Both the position numbers and the translations under genes were made by a program. This document shows positions 1 to 8,423 of a stretch of 15,257 bases of DNA, in pieces. The notes beneath the pieces were generated by a model. The model searched no databases and was not told the DNA's origin. It worked only from the letters and a program-made list of their open reading frames with translations. Each line of letters opens with the position of its first letter. Position 1 is the stretch's first letter. This DNA is from an uncultured Chitinophagales bacterium. GTDB taxonomy: Bacteria > Bacteroidota > Bacteroidia > Chitinophagales > Chitinophagaceae. The stretch is from positions 1 to 15,257 of the forward strand of contig CAMPIQ010000086.1 in the NCBI GenBank assembly GCA_946886475.1. The letters run 5' to 3'.

Positions 1-56
1 GAGTTGTTTATCTCTATTATTAATTTTGATTCTGCCATAAACGTTTTGGTTTGCAT
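1..56 (-). CDS. Possible 5' end of a leftward gene cut by the window edge
   Basis: On the minus strand an ATG at 56-54 opens a frame reading MQTKTFMAESKLIIEINN that stays open to the edge of the window; a second in-frame ATG lies at 37-35. The residue mix (charged and aliphatic residues alternating) is protein-like, but eighteen codons are too few to name a family or to be sure the frame is real. No good ribosome-binding site is visible. It would run leftward, away from the gyrA unit's 3' end. The plus strand is also open from base 1 to a TGA at 82-84, so a C-terminal fragment there is an alternative I find less protein-like. Confidence 0.25.
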   Translation of the reverse strand, partial: MQTKTFMAESKLIIEINN

Positions 57-512
57 AAATATAATCGTTAGGCAACAAATTTGAAATGTGGTAAATACGT
101 ATAACAGGTATTGCTTGACAGCAATCCTGCAAATGATAGTATATGAATATCTTTATGCAGCGATATGTTTTTAAATAATACATAGTTCTTTGCAGCAAGG
201 CTCAATTACCCATTTATAGCCCTCACGGGCTTTATTCATTTTGCGCTGAAACACTGCAAAACGATTTTTGCTGTTGAGAAAAAAATAAAAACAAGGCCAC
301 CCACGCACAGCCCTAACCTGAGTTACATAACACCTCTTATAGTCCTAGCTTACGTTACATCAAAGTATGAGAGCGTGATGGCTCGCACCTGAATAAAACG
401 ATGTTGCGAAGCGTTTGAGAACATGAATATAAACAGGTTGAAGAAAAGCTTAGGTCATGAGCCTTAATGTTACTCCTTAAAAAGCTTTTTGTTAAACAGT
501 CAGAAGATTCTA
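57..512. other. Gene-free AT-rich spacer
   Basis: About 450 bases between the possible leftward gene at the left edge and the 3' end of the gyrA unit. I see no open frame of useful length with protein-like composition and no tRNA-like fold. It contains a short hairpin with a 5-bp stem (218-222 with 227-231, loop TCAC) followed by TTTA, too weak to call a terminator with confidence, and a 12-base palindrome AAAAAGCTTTTT at 479-490 without a loop. The gyrA unit must terminate somewhere here, but no strong intrinsic terminator is evident. Confidence 0.6.
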
Positions 513-1751
513 TCAAAACCCTTTCAAAACATCCTGGTAGTAAATTACTTTTTCACCCTCCTTCTTTAACCGGTAGGCCTGGATCAGGTTATTGATCAGG
601 CGACGGCAATTGTTGCGGTCTTCTTCAGTAAGACTGGTTTGTGAAGTGTATAGCTGATAAGCTTTTTCTGCATGGTGAATGAGTTCCGTGTTCACCCTGG
701 TGATATTATCGGTGATCACCTTCATTTTTGCATCATAACCTGCCTGCCCCGTTTCAATGGACCGCTGCTGGTCTTCCAGATCGTACAACTGGTTTACTGC
801 GTGCTGGGCGGCCATGTAACTGGCTAAGGCCGAACTGGTATCGAGCCTGAGTAATTGCTTCAATACATCCTGTAATTTTTCCTGTTTCACTTTATGGTCA
901 TCCTGCTTCTCTCCTCCATATACATAATTGAAAAGGTCAATGGCATAATTCATGGTGAGTACACCATTACCGGGATATTTCTTCAGCATTTCCTCGTACC
1001 GGTTCATCCGGTCCTTGGGTGTACGGGGGTTTCCCATTTCAAGCCTGATCCAGTGGGCCTCATCATTGAATATCTTTCTTCCGGTGTTTAAATACCTGGC
1101 CGCTTTTGCGGCATCCTTTTTCTGAAAGTGCTGGTATAGCAAAGTATAAACACCTTTGAATTCTTCACCATCCATCTTTAACCGGGCCAGCTTTTCAAAA
1201 TAAGGAATGGCAGCTTCTTCATTGCCCGACAGATAGGCCGAAAATGCAGTAAGGCTTACCAGTTGCGTGTCCAGTGCCGGGAATTGTTTTCCATTAAAGG
1301 AAAAATTCTTTTTATAGATATATTCCTCCGTGTCGAGGGCCTCTTTAAAATAAAGATAGGCCGGCCCATAAGCTTCGCGGTTGTAATGCTCCACTCCCCT
1401 GTTATATGCCAGGTCGTATAAGTGAAATAGCCCGATATTATTTTCAAGGCCCATCAGGGTATTCTGCGGATCAAGTTCCTGGTAACGTTTATAGGATATC
1501 AATGCTTCCTTCAGGAGCTCCGGGTGGGAAGCATCACTGCTTCTGCCCACCTCCGTATATATTTTACCTCTGTAAAACCAGATGGCCGTTTCCTGTTTTT
1601 GCGAAGGGATGGACAATAAGCTGTCTATCTGTTTTTTCGCTGATGCATAATCGTTAGAAGCAATAAACCTTTGCACTGAACTCAGGTTCTGTGCAAAGGT
1701 TTGAAAAGAAATAAGCAGGATTATGTAAAGCAGCAGTTGTAATTTCTTCAT
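513..1751 (-). CDS. Secreted tetratricopeptide-like repeat protein (paralogue 1)
   Basis: A 412-residue protein of unknown specific role. Residues 1-20 form a Sec signal peptide (KK, a long hydrophobic run, then TFAQ), so it is probably periplasmic or outer-membrane associated; there is no lipobox cysteine. The rest is helical with TPR-like pairs, e.g. a WFYRGKIY segment near residue 58, the GVEHYNREAYGPAYLYFKEAL unit near 119-139 and a YFEKLA segment near 185-190. It is the second of two tandem paralogues downstream of gyrA: both share signal peptide, length, an RYE..(L)KYP.N motif, an IYD/LYD-(V/L)ED block and a closing RR(L/V)IN...V.(F/Y)YQD.LK. The gap to the upstream paralogue is 20 bp, so co-transcription with gyrA is likely. 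TPR proteins usually act as protein-binding scaffolds; the partner cannot be read from sequence. Confidence 0.85.
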   Translation of the reverse strand: MKKLQLLLYIILLISFQTFAQNLSSVQRFIASNDYASAKKQIDSLLSIPSQKQETAIWFYRGKIYTEVGRSSDASHPELLKEALISYKRYQELDPQNTLMGLENNIGLFHLYDLAYNRGVEHYNREAYGPAYLYFKEALDTEEYIYKKNFSFNGKQFPALDTQLVSLTAFSAYLSGNEEAAIPYFEKLARLKMDGEEFKGVYTLLYQHFQKKDAAKAARYLNTGRKIFNDEAHWIRLEMGNPRTPKDRMNRYEEMLKKYPGNGVLTMNYAIDLFNYVYGGEKQDDHKVKQEKLQDVLKQLLRLDTSSALASYMAAQHAVNQLYDLEDQQRSIETGQAGYDAKMKVITDNITRVNTELIHHAEKAYQLYTSQTSLTEEDRNNCRRLINNLIQAYRLKKEGEKVIYYQDVLKGF

Positions 1752-1771
1752 ATAGAGTAAAGAAAATCAGT

Positions 1772-3019
1772 TTATTTCAACTGCTTTAATTTATCCTGGT
1801 AGAAGGTTACTTTATCATTTTGCTTTTTACGGGTATAGTAATCAATCATCTGGTTGATCACCCTGCGGTAATTGGCCTTATCCTGTGCTTTCAGGTTGCC
1901 TTCTTCTTTTTCAAAAATGTCGTGTGCTACCTGGGAATATCTGAACATATCCTCATAGTGCTTATCCATCCTGGCATTCAGTTCTTTTTTCTTTGCAACA
2001 TCCGCTGCAGTTGTGCCTTTAATGGCCCTTAACGAATCTTCCACATCATAGATCCTGTTTACGTAAAACTGGGAAAGGATGTAGGTTCCGTGATGTGATT
2101 CCGGATTAAGCGTTAAAGCTTTTTCCAGTGCTTTTCTGGTAGCTTCCTGGGATTCCAGGTAATCGGAAGGTTTCGGATCACTGAAAAAAGTATAGTTGTA
2201 CAATTCAACACCATGATTCAAAGCCACCACGAAATTGTTGGGATATTTCTCAGCAAGCTGCTCATAGCGGTCTATCTTTTGCTGACGGTCATTGCTCATC
2301 GCCATCATTTCATAATCAACCCACCAGTCCTCATAAGCAGGGAAAGCGGATTCGCTGATCTCCAGATACCTGAGGGCTGCGGCGGTATCCTTTTTGGTAT
2401 CAAGGTTATAACTGATCAAAAAACGGTAGGCATCAATGTAATTGGTGTCATAGATCTTCTGATCAACCATCCTGGAATAATACTTAACTGCATCATCATA
2501 CATCTTTGCATTTTGTGCGGCAAAGCCGGCGTAGATGGTTGCGGTAGTATCAAATTTTACATCAGTAAGTTTATATTGCGCTAACAGGCTGAATGCATCC
2601 AGCGCACCCTGAAATGCCTTCACTGCATCTTCATATTTCTGCCCCTTGAAATGGTCTACACCCGATTTGAAATAATCGGAATAGATACTAAAGAAGGTTT
2701 TATGCCCCTCAAATGTTGACATCAGCATTCTTGTTTTTTCATCTTTGGCCTGCTCCAGTTCAAGGTACCTGGTCATTGCATTCAGTGCTGTTTGCAATTC
2801 CGCCGGGTTGGCTGTAGCCATGTTGTGATGGATCTGGGCTTTGTAAAACCAGGCATCTGAATTGTTCTGGTTTTTAGGGTCGGCCAGCACCTTGTCTAAT
2901 TTTTCTTTGGCCTCATCAAATTTTCCCTTCTGGATCTTTTCTTTTATATCATCCAGTTTTTGTGCAAAAACGCCGGTGAATGATGCGGCAAGCAATAATG
3001 TCAATACAAGTTTTCGCAT
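1772..3019 (-). CDS. Secreted tetratricopeptide-repeat protein (paralogue 2)
   Basis: A 415-residue exported protein. Residues 1-19 are a clear signal peptide ending VFA before Q20. The mature part has several TPR-type helical hairpins: KGKFDEAKEKLDKVL around residues 31-45, a WFYKAQIH segment near 57-64, KYEDAVKAFQGAL near 128-140 and MYDDAVKYYSRMV near 174-186. It is lysine/glutamate rich and low in cysteine. The gene starts 20 bp after the gyrA stop and ends 20 bp before its paralogue, so the three probably form one leftward transcript. Its function is unknown; the linkage to gyrA may reflect only shared expression. The start is supported by the signal peptide beginning directly at the ATG. 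Confidence 0.88.
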   Translation of the reverse strand: MRKLVLTLLLAASFTGVFAQKLDDIKEKIQKGKFDEAKEKLDKVLADPKNQNNSDAWFYKAQIHHNMATANPAELQTALNAMTRYLELEQAKDEKTRMLMSTFEGHKTFFSIYSDYFKSGVDHFKGQKYEDAVKAFQGALDAFSLLAQYKLTDVKFDTTATIYAGFAAQNAKMYDDAVKYYSRMVDQKIYDTNYIDAYRFLISYNLDTKKDTAAALRYLEISESAFPAYEDWWVDYEMMAMSNDRQQKIDRYEQLAEKYPNNFVVALNHGVELYNYTFFSDPKPSDYLESQEATRKALEKALTLNPESHHGTYILSQFYVNRIYDVEDSLRAIKGTTAADVAKKKELNARMDKHYEDMFRYSQVAHDIFEKEEGNLKAQDKANYRRVINQMIDYYTRKKQNDKVTFYQDKLKQLK

Positions 3020-3039
3020 TGTTCTTTGTTTTAATAAAA

Positions 3040-5622
3040 TTATGATTGTGGAACTGTGTCCTCTCCTTCAGATGGATTTTCTGTTGAATTGGTTGTGTTG
3101 GACCCGTCAACTGTTGTTTCTTCTATTATTTCTTCTACATCTTCCTCCACATTGATCTTTGAAATGGCGGCTATCTCATCTCCCTCATCTATCCTGATCA
3201 GTTTTACACCCTGCGTTGCACGGCCCTGCGAACTGATATCAGCCACTTTCATCCTGATGGTAACACCACTTTTACAGGTGATCATCAGGTCTTCTTTTTC
3301 AGATACATCCAGTATGCCTACTACCCTGCCTGTTTTTTCAGTTATATTAATGGTTTTTACACCTTTACCTCCTCTGTTGGTGATCCTGTATTCATCTACC
3401 GGCGTTCTTTTTCCATAACCTTTTTCACTTACCACCAGTACTGTTTTTTCGGGTGTTGAAGGATTTACATTGATCAATCCAACCACTTCATCCCTGGCAT
3501 CATCAACTTCAATTCCTCCTACTCCAATGGCGCCTCTGCCTGTAGGCCTTACTTTGGTTTCGGGAAAACGTATGGCCCTGCCTGAGGCAACAGCCATCAT
3601 GATCTCACAATTGCCATCCGTTAATTTGGCTTCGAGTAACTGGTCGCCTTCCAGAACGGTGATGGCGTTCACCCCTGTTTGCCTTGGTCTGCTGAAATCA
3701 GCCAGTGCGGTTTTTTTAATAACGCCTCCCCTGGTGCAAAGAACTATATAATGATTTTTTACAAATTCTACATCCTGAAGATCTGCAATATCAATAATAG
3801 CCCTGATCTTGTCATCGGGTGTAATCTGTAACAGATTCTGTATGGCCCTTCCTTTACTATTTTTTTCTCCTTCCGGAATTTCATACACATTAAGCCAGTA
3901 ACACCTTCCCTTTTCTGTAAAGAAAAGCATGGTGTGGTGGGTGGAGGCTACAAAGAGGTGTTCAATATAATCTTCCTCTCTTGTTTTGCCACCAACAGCA
4001 CCCCTGCCTCCTCTTTTTTGTGAACGGAATTCAGTGGCTGATGTTCTTTTGATATAACCCAGGTGTGAAATGGTGATCACCACATCTTCTTCCTTGATCA
4101 GGTCTTTGATGCTTACTTCATTATCGAGATAGGTGATCTCGGTTTTACGGGCATCACCGAATTTATCTTTTATTTCAAGTAATTCAGTTTTGATGATATC
4201 ATATCTCATGCCTTCATTGGCAAGTATCTCTTTGAGATGGGTAATGAGTTTCATCAGGTCATCATATTCCTGCTTGATCTTATCACGCTCCATGCCGGTA
4301 AGCCTTTGCAAACGCAGTTCAAGGATGGCCTTGGCCTGTATCTCGTCCAACCCCCAGCCTGCACTTACGAGGTTCTCTTTTGCAATATCAGGTGTAGCGG
4401 AAGCACGGATCATGGCAATCACCTCATCCAGGTGATCAAGGGCAATGAGATATCCCTGTAATATATGCGCTCTTTTCTCTGCTTCTTTTAATTCATACTG
4501 GGTACGGCGAACCACCACTTCATGCCGGAATTCGATGAACTCCGAGATCAGTTCTCTCAGGTTCAGGATGCGGGGACGGCCTTTTACCAGCGCCACATTA
4601 TTGATCCCATAGGAGGTCTGGAGTTCTGTGAATTTAAATAGCTGGTTGATGATCAGGTTGGCAACCGCATCCCTTTTCAGGTCAATTACAATACGTGTAC
4701 CTTCTTTATTATTGGATTCGTTATTTACATGGGCAATGCCTTCAACGATCTTTTCATTTACCAGTTGTCCAATGCGGTCGCATAAAGTATCACGGTTCAC
4801 CTGGTAGGGAACCTCGGTAATGATGATCTGTTCACGGCCACTTGCTTTTGTATCTACATGGAGTTTTCCTCTCAGCACTACCCTTCCTCTTCCAAAATGG
4901 AAACCGGCCTTGATACCTTCCATTCCATAAATGGTTCCACCTGTTGGAAAATCGGGTGCTTTTACAAATTGCATCAATTCATCTATCGTGATCTCACGGT
5001 TATCGATATAAGCAATGCAACCATCTATCACCTCACTCAGGTTATGAGGCATCATATTGGTAGCCATACCTACTGCTATACCACTTGAACCGTTGATCAG
5101 CAGTTGCGGAATACGGGTTGGTAATACAGTTGGTTCCTGGAGTGAGTCGTCAAAATTGAGTTGAAAGTCTACAGTCTCTTTTTCAATATCCTGTAGCATG
5201 GCCTCGGCTCTTTTGTGCATACGGGATTCTGTATACCGCATGGCAGCCGGACCATCACCATCCTGGCTTCCGAAGTTACCCTGGCCGTCTACAAGCGTGT
5301 ACCGCATGCTCCAGTCCTGGGCCATCCTTACCATGGCATCATAAACAGATGAATCGCCATGTGGGTGGTATTTACCAAGCACCTCACCTACCAGACGCGC
5401 AGATTTTTTGAAAGGTCTGTTGGATGACATGCCCAGGTCGTTCATCGCGTATAATATGCGACGGTGAACCGGTTTTAGTCCATCACGGATGTCAGGAAGC
5501 GCACGGCCAACAATAACTGACATCGAATAATCGATGTAAGCAGTTTTCATTTGTTCTTCAATGTTGACGGGTATGATCCTGTTGATATCGTTTGTTTCCT
5601 CGGGTTGCAAAGTTTCTTCCAT
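3040..5622 (-). CDS. gyrA: DNA gyrase subunit A
   Basis: The 860-residue A subunit of DNA gyrase, which cuts and rejoins both DNA strands so that the A2B2 enzyme can add negative supercoils in the cytoplasm. The breakage-reunion domain starts at once ([20 protein letters not shown]). The catalytic tyrosine is Y130 in AAMRYTES, equivalent to E. coli Y122. The quinolone-binding positions are S91 and D95 (E. coli S83 and D87), i.e. the sensitive-type residues. The GyrA box QKRGGRG at 534-540 separates gyrase from topoisomerase IV ParC, and is followed by the beta-pinwheel repeats and an acidic, Ser/Thr-rich tail. Length is normal. gyrB is not in the window. Two secreted repeat-protein genes follow 20 bp apart on the same strand. 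A TACATTTG -7 motif lies 47 bp upstream of the ATG. Confidence 0.98.
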   Translation of the reverse strand: MEETLQPEETNDINRIIPVNIEEQMKTAYIDYSMSVIVGRALPDIRDGLKPVHRRILYAMNDLGMSSNRPFKKSARLVGEVLGKYHPHGDSSVYDAMVRMAQDWSMRYTLVDGQGNFGSQDGDGPAAMRYTESRMHKRAEAMLQDIEKETVDFQLNFDDSLQEPTVLPTRIPQLLINGSSGIAVGMATNMMPHNLSEVIDGCIAYIDNREITIDELMQFVKAPDFPTGGTIYGMEGIKAGFHFGRGRVVLRGKLHVDTKASGREQIIITEVPYQVNRDTLCDRIGQLVNEKIVEGIAHVNNESNNKEGTRIVIDLKRDAVANLIINQLFKFTELQTSYGINNVALVKGRPRILNLRELISEFIEFRHEVVVRRTQYELKEAEKRAHILQGYLIALDHLDEVIAMIRASATPDIAKENLVSAGWGLDEIQAKAILELRLQRLTGMERDKIKQEYDDLMKLITHLKEILANEGMRYDIIKTELLEIKDKFGDARKTEITYLDNEVSIKDLIKEEDVVITISHLGYIKRTSATEFRSQKRGGRGAVGGKTREEDYIEHLFVASTHHTMLFFTEKGRCYWLNVYEIPEGEKNSKGRAIQNLLQITPDDKIRAIIDIADLQDVEFVKNHYIVLCTRGGVIKKTALADFSRPRQTGVNAITVLEGDQLLEAKLTDGNCEIMMAVASGRAIRFPETKVRPTGRGAIGVGGIEVDDARDEVVGLINVNPSTPEKTVLVVSEKGYGKRTPVDEYRITNRGGKGVKTINITEKTGRVVGILDVSEKEDLMITCKSGVTIRMKVADISSQGRATQGVKLIRIDEGDEIAAISKINVEEDVEEIIEETTVDGSNTTNSTENPSEGEDTVPQS

Positions 5623-5668
5623 TCTTCAGCGTATTTCTACAAATTTTTTGTACCGGAATTTCGGTGGG

Positions 5669-5676
5669 CAAATGTA
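5669..5676 (-). promoter_or_regulatory. Candidate gyrA promoter -7 element
   Basis: The minus strand reads TACATTTG, a perfect match to the Bacteroidota -7 consensus TAnnTTTG. It ends 46 bases before the gyrA ATG, a normal leader length. The -33 region is only a loose match (TGG about 19 bases upstream), so this is a motif-based call, not a proven promoter. Confidence 0.45.
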
Positions 5677-5819
5677 CCCCATTTAGGCGTAGAAACCAGA
5701 TATTTTAAAGCTTTTTAAGTACACATTAATAGTGGTGTGATAACTGACTTTTAACCGCACCCCGTTCGCTTTCTCCACGCTTTACTTAGGCACGGTATTT
5801 TCAATCAGGAATGTAGAAA

Positions 5820-6737
5820 ATGCGTGCTATGAAACAATATTTGTTATTACGGAATAATGTGCAGTCGGGACCCTATACCCTGGAAGCTTTGATAGAACAA
5901 AATCTCCGTTCCCTTGATCTGATATGGAAGGAAGAAGAAAGTACAGCCTGGCATTATGCAACTGAAATGGATGAATTAAAAGAACATGTTAATGACCAGG
6001 TAAAACATGAGGAAACAGTTTCTGAAAATAAAATATACGTTGCTTTACCTGATCTTCAACCATGCGGGCAACCGGTTGCTATTGAAAATGATGACCCCAC
6101 AAAGGAGTATTCTCTTCCTGTTCTGGAAGTTTTAAAAGAAAGAGACAACCGTAGGTTATCTAAAAAACCCGTCTGGCAAAAGAAGATCTTCAGGATAAAT
6201 GATACTATAAGACTGGCAGCGGTTTTTGCGGGACTGGTGTTTGGAGCTTTTGTTATAAAAAAGGCAGCTGATACCAATATAGGCGAAGCGGAGACGGATT
6301 TGGAAACTTCTGTAGCCAGCCTGATAATGGAACCTCCCAAACCTCAACTAGCTTACCATAATGCCCTGGTAAAAGAAGTGATAAAACCCGCGGCAGAAGC
6401 AAAACCAGTTCCCGGATCAGTCAGGCCAAAAGATATCCGCAGGCAGGTTAAGCTAAAAACAAATGACTATAAAAAAGGCGTCTTTGGTGGAGTAAGTGAT
6501 CTCCAGCTCACCGTATCAAATGCCTCCCCTCATTTTATTGATAAGATTGTAGTAACTGTTCACTACATTAAAAAGAACGGCCAGGTGGTGGATTCAAAAA
6601 CAATTAGTTTCCATTCCATTGCACCTAACAGTACAAAAAGGATTGAGGTGCCTCAAAACCGGCGCGGGGTGAGTGTAAAGACTTCCATAAATACCATTTA
6701 TTCGAAAGATTATAAGGCTGCGTTAAAGCAGGTGTAA
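5820..6737 (+). CDS. GYF_2-domain single-pass membrane protein
   Basis: A 305-residue protein of unknown role. Residues 4-50 resemble the GYF_2 (DUF4339) fold: YLLLRNNVQSGPYTLEALIE, then a DLIWKEEESTAWHYA segment with the expected tryptophans. After a charged linker comes one membrane segment at about 130-147 (IRLAAVFAGLVFGAFVI, lysines on both sides). A linker follows, then a C-terminal beta-rich domain at about 215-290 (VFGGVSDLQLTVSN, IDKIVVTVHYIKKNGQVV, HSIAPNSTKRIEV) that looks like an immunoglobulin-like or FxLYD-type fold. The topology places the GYF_2 part inside and the beta domain outside if the positive-inside rule holds, which is uncertain here. The start at 5820 is favoured by an AGGA at 5807-5810; an ATG three codons later is possible. 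It is divergent from gyrA and separated by 129 bp from the next gene. Confidence 0.75.
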   Translation: MRAMKQYLLLRNNVQSGPYTLEALIEQNLRSLDLIWKEEESTAWHYATEMDELKEHVNDQVKHEETVSENKIYVALPDLQPCGQPVAIENDDPTKEYSLPVLEVLKERDNRRLSKKPVWQKKIFRINDTIRLAAVFAGLVFGAFVIKKAADTNIGEAETDLETSVASLIMEPPKPQLAYHNALVKEVIKPAAEAKPVPGSVRPKDIRRQVKLKTNDYKKGVFGGVSDLQLTVSNASPHFIDKIVVTVHYIKKNGQVVDSKTISFHSIAPNSTKRIEVPQNRRGVSVKTSINTIYSKDYKAALKQV

Positions 6738-6854
6738 GGAAAAGTATATTGATAACAATCATTTGTAGTCTTGTGAAAAACAGCAGCGGTGATCTTACTT
6801 AAGTCATATTGCCCAACTGCATTTTCCGGACTTTTCCCATTAAGATGAACGCAT

Positions 6855-6862
6855 TACATTTG
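6855..6862 (+). promoter_or_regulatory. Candidate promoter -7 element for the saccharopine dehydrogenase gene
   Basis: TACATTTG matches TAnnTTTG perfectly and is preceded, with a 19-base spacer (6836-6854), by TTTT at 6832-6835 as a partial -33 match. Only four bases separate it from the ATG at 6867, so transcription from here would give a leaderless or nearly leaderless mRNA. No Shine-Dalgarno sequence is seen, which is consistent. Confidence 0.4.
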
Positions 6863-6866
6863 AACA

Positions 6867-8378
6867 ATGAGAAAGGTTTTGCTATTTGGCGCAGGGAAAT
6901 CGGCTTCGGCTTTGATAAAATATTTACTTGATCATGCTGTTGAAGAAAACTGGCAACTGTTACTGGTTGATGCCAGCCTGGAACAGGCAGAAAAAAAGAT
7001 CGGTGCATCTCCTTCCGGTAAAGCATATTCATTTGATATCATCAATGATAAGGAAAGAGCAGGTATCATTAAAGAAGCTGATATAGTGATCTCTTTAATG
7101 CCTCCCGCCCTGCATATCCTGATTGCAAAAGATTGTTTGAGATTTCATAAACACCTGCTCACCGCATCTTATGTTGATGCCGAAATGAGGTCGCTGCAGG
7201 ACGAGATCAAAAAAAATGAATTGTTATTCCTATGCGAAATGGGGCTCGATCCTGGTATTGACCACATGAGTGCCATCAGGCTTATTGATGAAATAAGAGC
7301 GGCCGGCGGAGAGATCAATTCTTTTTTTTCCCATTGTGGTGGACTGGTTGCTCCGGAAAGTGATGATAATCCCTGGCATTATAAGATCAGCTGGAATCCA
7401 CGTAATGTGGTAAATGCAGGAAAAGCCGGTGCCATTTTTAAACTTGACGGGGCAATTAAAGAAATGGAATACAAAAGTCTTTTTGATGAAAGAAGGTTTG
7501 TTCCTGTTCCTGATGGTGAGGTACTATGCTGGTATCCCAACCGCGATTCTTTAAGTTATATTTCTGCATATGGTCTGGAGAGCTGTTCAAGCTTCATCAG
7601 AACCACATTAAGGCATCCTGATTTTATGTATGGCTGGAAGAATATTATAGACCTTCACCTTACAGATGAATCTATTCAATATGAAACGGATGGTAAAACC
7701 CTGAGTCAGTTTTTTAAAGAGCACATGGATAAATATGGATTCAGTGAATGGCTGGAGCAAAAACTACAGGAACAATTTGCATCCACTAAAACCCTTCTTG
7801 CGGAGTTGGTAAACCTGGTTGAACTGGAACAGAAGGCGGCTGAAAAAGGAATAGAACAGGTGGAAGAATTTATGGTGGTGGATGATAATGGCGATCTGCA
7901 GCAAATAGACATTGACGAACTGAAAGTAAACGCAGCAGCCACCCTGGCAGATAAAATGCACGATGCCAGCCTTACACTTAAACAATTATTTTTTCTTGGT
8001 CTGGACGACGACCAGACAGAGATCAATAAAGGCAGGTGCAGCGCTGCAGATGTTTTGCAGTTTGCACTCGAGAAAAAACTGGTATTGCAGCCCCATGATA
8101 AGGACCTTGTGATCATGCTCCATGAAATTGAATATTCTATGACAGGTGAGCGCTATAAGGCAACAAGCACGCTGATACTGGAAGGAAAGGATGAGATGGA
8201 AACTGCAATGGCCCTTACTGTGGGACTTCCACTAGGAATTGCTGCACGGCTGGTTTTAAATGGTACCATCAAAGCCACAGGATTAATGATCCCTGTTTCC
8301 AAAGAGATTTACGAGCCTGTTATGGATGAACTGCAGAAACTTGGAATAAGTTTTAAAGAACAAACCCAGATGCTTTGA
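6867..8378 (+). CDS. Saccharopine dehydrogenase family protein (Lys9/AASS-type)
   Basis: A 503-residue NAD(P)-dependent enzyme of the saccharopine reductase family. The family interconverts saccharopine with glutamate plus aminoadipate semialdehyde in lysine metabolism. The Rossmann dinucleotide motif is at the very N-terminus (VLLFGAGKSASAL, residues 4-16), which supports this start. Lys9-like signatures follow: EMGLDPGIDHMSAI (124-137), the SFFSHCGGL.APE..DNPWHYKISW block (152-176) and YPNRDS (223-228). The C-terminal half closes the substrate domain (VGLPLGIAARLVLNG, 452-466). At 503 residues it is longer than the about 450 of yeast Lys9; the excess lies around 295-365, a helical, acidic stretch. 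No other lysine gene is nearby, so whether it degrades lysine, makes it, or uses another substrate cannot be decided here. It converges on the sirtuin gene. Confidence 0.9.
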   Translation: MRKVLLFGAGKSASALIKYLLDHAVEENWQLLLVDASLEQAEKKIGASPSGKAYSFDIINDKERAGIIKEADIVISLMPPALHILIAKDCLRFHKHLLTASYVDAEMRSLQDEIKKNELLFLCEMGLDPGIDHMSAIRLIDEIRAAGGEINSFFSHCGGLVAPESDDNPWHYKISWNPRNVVNAGKAGAIFKLDGAIKEMEYKSLFDERRFVPVPDGEVLCWYPNRDSLSYISAYGLESCSSFIRTTLRHPDFMYGWKNIIDLHLTDESIQYETDGKTLSQFFKEHMDKYGFSEWLEQKLQEQFASTKTLLAELVNLVELEQKAAEKGIEQVEEFMVVDDNGDLQQIDIDELKVNAAATLADKMHDASLTLKQLFFLGLDDDQTEINKGRCSAADVLQFALEKKLVLQPHDKDLVIMLHEIEYSMTGERYKATSTLILEGKDEMETAMALTVGLPLGIAARLVLNGTIKATGLMIPVSKEIYEPVMDELQKLGISFKEQTQML

Positions 8379-8423
8379 CCTGAAGAAGAAAGGATGACCG
8401 GAAAATCAAACCGTGGAATATAT

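Noticed and set aside
479..490. Palindrome AAAAAGCTTTTT near the end of the gyrA unit
   Set aside because: It has no loop and no GC-rich stem, so it is not a believable terminator; such AT palindromes are expected by chance in AT-rich spacers.
2213..2584. 123-codon open frame on the plus strand
   Set aside because: It lies wholly antisense inside the secreted TPR gene, has a composition typical of an antisense shadow (Ile/His rich), and no start signals.
7706..8116. 136-codon open frame on the minus strand
   Set aside because: It is antisense to the saccharopine dehydrogenase gene, with a Ser/Cys-rich composition expected from a reversed coding strand.
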